7,895 bases of DNA from Bacillota bacterium (GTDB lineage Bacteria; Bacillota; Bacilli; Bacillales; Cytobacillaceae): NCBI GenBank assembly GCA_023389895.1, contig JAEWDX010000425.1:1-7895 (forward strand), written 5' to 3'. The position numbers and the translations under genes were made by a program. This document shows, piece after piece, positions 6,134 to 7,895 of the stretch. Under the pieces are notes generated by a model that made no database searches, had not been told where the DNA came from, and saw nothing but the letters and a program-made list of their open reading frames with translations. Every line of letters begins with the position of its first letter. Position 1 is the stretch's first letter.

Positions 6134-6334
6134 GTTGTTTTTTAGCTGCATTAACAAATGACTTCTCACATTGGAAACACAATTGGACAAACTGCAATTG
6201 AAGTTGAGACTTTCTAACCCTGCAGCACCGGTGAAACTTTGAACAGGAACCTCTACCACTCTAGCAACCCAATCTACTATAAATATATGTAATAATAGTT
6301 TTTTTGTTCTAGGTATAGTTGCATTGTTTTCCAT
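6107..6334 (-). CDS. Possible small orphan protein, function unknown
   Basis: An open frame of 75 codons beginning with ATG at 6334 (MENNATIPRTKKLLLHIFIVDWVARVVEVP...), with codon choice ending mostly in A or T as in the neighbours. It fills an otherwise empty gap. There is a central segment with two cysteines (FNCSLSNC) and a basic, Asn/Lys-rich tail. No signal peptide or clear membrane segment is seen, though LLLHIFIVDWVARVVEV is moderately hydrophobic. Against it: no recognisable ribosome binding site lies before the ATG, the frame is blocked by a stop just upstream, and the last codons and stop lie within the cls terminator hairpin. I do not recognise a family. It may be a real small gene, a gene remnant, or chance. 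Confidence 0.4.
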   Translation of the reverse strand: MENNATIPRTKKLLLHIFIVDWVARVVEVPVQSFTGAAGLESLNFNCSLSNCVSNVRSHLLMQLKNNKNKTANVL

Positions 6335-6531
6335 ACTTAGCTGTTAGTAGGCAAGCTTGTGAATAGGAATAATGAGCAACTAGAGAACGAGGACCATTTG
6401 TAGGAATTTTGCTATAAATGTAGATTTTGATTGCTCGATCGTTATGAATATGCTAAAGTAGGAACAGATTTCCCATCAAATCATAGTATACATATAGGAA
6501 TTATTATATATTGAAACGTGGAGAGTGTAAT
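6335..6531 (+). promoter_or_regulatory. Upstream control region of yrrT
   Basis: About 200 bases with no convincing gene. TTGATT (6427-6432) and TATGCT (6449-6454), 16 bases apart, form a possible sigma-A promoter. A second possible -10 is TATACA (6487-6492), with only a poor -35. The CymR-like site listed separately lies downstream of the first candidate, where a repressor could block transcription. I see no T-box (no GGGTGG-type antiterminator) and no SAM riboswitch. Confidence 0.4.
6477..6505 (+). promoter_or_regulatory. CymR-like operator before yrrT
   Basis: The core GGAATT at 6497-6502 (GGAATTATT) is preceded by an AT-rich stretch opening with CAAATC (6477-6482). This resembles the CymR site of B. 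subtilis, whose consensus as I recall it has TAAWNC upstream and ends in GGAATT. CymR, acting with CysK, is known to repress the yrrT-mtnN-mccA-mccB operon when cysteine is plentiful, so a site just before yrrT is expected. The spacing to the upstream half was not checked against aligned sites. Confidence 0.5.
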
Positions 6532-7170
6532 ATGGGAAAAGAATTTATTGAAATATTTGAGCAATGGGCAGATAGCTATGATGATACTGTAGCTGGTCAT
6601 GATCTTGAATATAAAGCAGTCTTTGAACATTACGAGAAAATCCTTTCTGAGGTGGCGAATCGTTCTTATGGCCATGTCGTTGAATTCGGAGCGGGAACAG
6701 GGAATTTGACCACGCAGCTTTTGAAAAGAGAATTAACTGTGATTGCCTTTGAACCATCACCATCAATGCGAAAGCTCGCTATTGATAAACTTGGCGAACG
6801 TGCTGAAATAAAGGATGGAGATTTTCTCAATTTCCAGCTTGATAAGGACGTCGATACAATTGTTAGTTCCTATGCTTTTCATCATCTCACAGATGTTGAA
6901 AAGGGAGAAGCAATTGGAGCGTACGGAAACTTGCTCAAAAGAGGTGGGAAAATTGTTTTCGCGGATACAATGTATGAGTCTACTACAACGTATAAAGCTG
7001 CGCTTAAAGCAGCGCTAGAAAAAGGCTTTCATCATCTCGCAGAAGATTTACAACGAGAATATTATACGACGATTCCAATTCTAAAAAATTTGATGGAGAC
7101 AAATCACTTTTCCGTCAACTTTATTAATCTGAATGATTTTGTTTGGATTATGGAAGGGATTAAGGAATAA
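6532..7170 (+). CDS. yrrT: SAM-dependent methyltransferase YrrT
   Basis: A 212-aa class I methyltransferase resembling B. subtilis YrrT (about 213 aa, from memory). Motif I, VVEFGAGTGNLT, is at residues 49-60. The acidic end of beta strand 2 is Glu74 in AFEPS, an acidic GDF motif is around 96-98, and SSYAFHHL (112-119) marks motif IV. These bind S-adenosylmethionine; the methyl acceptor is unknown. The gene belongs to the methionine-to-cysteine recycling operon, where it is thought to turn SAM into S-adenosylhomocysteine. The ATG at 6532 is chosen over the in-frame TTG at 6511 because GGAGAG (6520-6525) lies six bases before it and MGKEFIEIFEQW matches the family N-terminus. The partial mccA follows after 76 bases; the usual mtnN between them is missing. 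A CymR-like site lies upstream. Confidence 0.93.
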   Translation: MGKEFIEIFEQWADSYDDTVAGHDLEYKAVFEHYEKILSEVANRSYGHVVEFGAGTGNLTTQLLKRELTVIAFEPSPSMRKLAIDKLGERAEIKDGDFLNFQLDKDVDTIVSSYAFHHLTDVEKGEAIGAYGNLLKRGGKIVFADTMYESTTTYKAALKAALEKGFHHLAEDLQREYYTTIPILKNLMETNHFSVNFINLNDFVWIMEGIKE

Positions 7171-7203
7171 GGAGAGGCAAAGACGACGTCCTCCCTCCTC
7201 CTT
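7169..7203 (+). other. Imperfect hairpin between yrrT and mccA
   Basis: AAGGAG (7169-7174) pairs with CTCCTT (7198-7203), and AGG (7175-7177) with CCT (7194-7196), leaving one bulged C. The 3' arm is an unusual pyrimidine run (7190-7203, all C and T). It is followed by C and six A's, not T's, so it is not a standard terminator. It could stabilise or attenuate the transcript between the two genes. Confidence 0.4.
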
Positions 7204-7246
7204 CAAAAAATTTATAACGAATAGATGCTTGGCTAAAAGGGTGAAT

Positions 7247-7895
7247 ATGTTGAAAATCTATCGAAATGTCCATGAGTTAATCGGTGATACGCCAATTGTA
7301 GAAATCACACAATTTCCCTTGCCTAATAAAGTTCGTTTATTTGCGAAGCTTGAATTTATGAATCCAGGGGGAAGTGTGAAGGATCGTTTAGGTGTTGAAC
7401 TAATAGCAGAGGCGATTTTATCTGGAAAAATAAGCTCGGGTTATACCATTATTGAGCCAACAGCTGGAAATACAGGGATTGGTCTTGCTTTAGCTTCGAT
7501 TAATAAAGGGTTAAAAGTGATATTATGTGTTCCTGAGAAATTTAGCATCGAGAAGCAGGAGCTTATGAAGGCGCTGGGAGCGGAGATTGTCCATACACCA
7601 GCAGGAGAGGGAATGAAGGGAGCGATTCAAAGAGCAAATGAGCTTCTGGATGAGATTCCGAACTCCTACAGCCCCCAACAATTTACGAACAAAGCAAACC
7701 CACTAACTTACTATAAAACACTTGGACCAGAAATTTGGGAGCAAATGGATGGTAAAATAGATGTTTTTATTGCAGGTGCTGGAACTGGAGGAACATTTAT
7801 GGGAACCGCTCGTTATTTAAAGGAAAAGGAACCTTCCATAAAGACGGTGGTTGTGGAGCCAGAGGGGTCGATATTAAATGGTGGCAAGCCTGGTC
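7247..7895 (+). CDS. mccA: O-acetylserine-dependent cystathionine beta-synthase MccA, 5' part
   Basis: The first 216 codons of a PLP enzyme that runs off the window. MccA condenses O-acetylserine with homocysteine to cystathionine, the first step of reverse transsulfuration. The PLP lysine is Lys45 in NPGGSVKDR. The substrate loop is TAGNTG at residues 72-77; CysK-type O-acetylserine sulfhydrylases usually have TSGNTG there. The PLP-phosphate loop is GAGTGGT at 177-183, and VVVEPEGS follows at 201-208. The ATG at 7247 is taken as start because AAAAGGGTG (7235-7243) lies just upstream; in-frame GTG 7241 and TTG 7250 are alternatives. The preference for MccA over CysK rests on the TAGNTG loop and on yrrT upstream. 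Co-transcription with yrrT is likely. Confidence 0.88.
   Translation, partial: MLKIYRNVHELIGDTPIVEITQFPLPNKVRLFAKLEFMNPGGSVKDRLGVELIAEAILSGKISSGYTIIEPTAGNTGIGLALASINKGLKVILCVPEKFSIEKQELMKALGAEIVHTPAGEGMKGAIQRANELLDEIPNSYSPQQFTNKANPLTYYKTLGPEIWEQMDGKIDVFIAGAGTGGTFMGTARYLKEKEPSIKTVVVEPEGSILNGGKPG

Noticed and set aside
6359..6403. Fourteen-codon frame starting with GTG, possible leader peptide before yrrT
   Set aside because: No ribosome binding site, no run of Cys or Met codons, and no terminator/antiterminator pair after it.
6511..6531. Upstream TTG start adding seven residues to YrrT
   Set aside because: The GGAGAG ribosome binding site lies inside this extension and is correctly spaced for the ATG at 6532; family members begin at MG(K/R)EFI.
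6340..6531. SAM riboswitch or T-box before yrrT
   Set aside because: No T-box antiterminator sequence, no SAM-aptamer-like helices and no terminator hairpin before yrrT.
6481..6766. Minus-strand frames over the start of yrrT
   Set aside because: They are antisense shadows of a recognised methyltransferase, with no ribosome binding site or known family.

Overview
The window looks like chromosomal DNA of a low-GC, spore-former-type Firmicute in the family Bacillaceae, related to Bacillus subtilis but not that species. The basis is AT-rich DNA, strong AAGGAG-type ribosome binding sites, Bacillus-type OppD and OppF, a near-identical Spx, and the gene order opp - spx - mecA, which is the B. subtilis order from memory. 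Most of the window is conserved housekeeping and stress-control sequence. I see no phage, insertion sequence, CRISPR array, rRNA or tRNA.

Region 1 (1-2444) is the 3' part of an oligopeptide ABC importer operon: the end of the permease oppC, then the ATPases oppD and oppF, closed by a strong intrinsic terminator. That terminator also works in the other direction for a small convergent gene on the minus strand (2481-2666, 61 aa, one membrane segment, unknown function).

Region 2 (2667-4505) holds two stress and competence regulators. The spx gene (redox-sensing regulator that binds RNA polymerase) has a long AT-rich upstream region. It contains a perfect ECF-sigma-type promoter (TGAAAC, 16 bases, CGTC), a PerR-box-like palindrome overlapping a TATAAT, and a further bulged inverted repeat. 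mecA (ClpC adaptor) follows behind the spx terminator and has its own terminator.

Region 3 (4506-6133) is cls, a 505-aa cardiolipin synthase with two HKD motifs and hydrophobic N-terminal segments, ended by a long hairpin terminator.

Region 4 (6134-7895) has an orphan minus-strand reading frame of 75 codons whose end runs into the cls terminator. It is followed by yrrT (SAM-dependent methyltransferase) and the 5' part of mccA (O-acetylserine-dependent cystathionine beta-synthase). These belong to the methionine-to-cysteine reverse transsulfuration pathway. A CymR-like GGAATT operator lies before yrrT. The gene mtnN (methylthioadenosine / S-adenosylhomocysteine nucleosidase), which sits between yrrT and mccA in B. 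subtilis, is absent, and a hairpin-forming gap of 76 bases takes its place.

No clearly new system is visible. The points most worth checking are the spx control region, the two small minus-strand genes, and the yrrT-mccA junction lacking mtnN.
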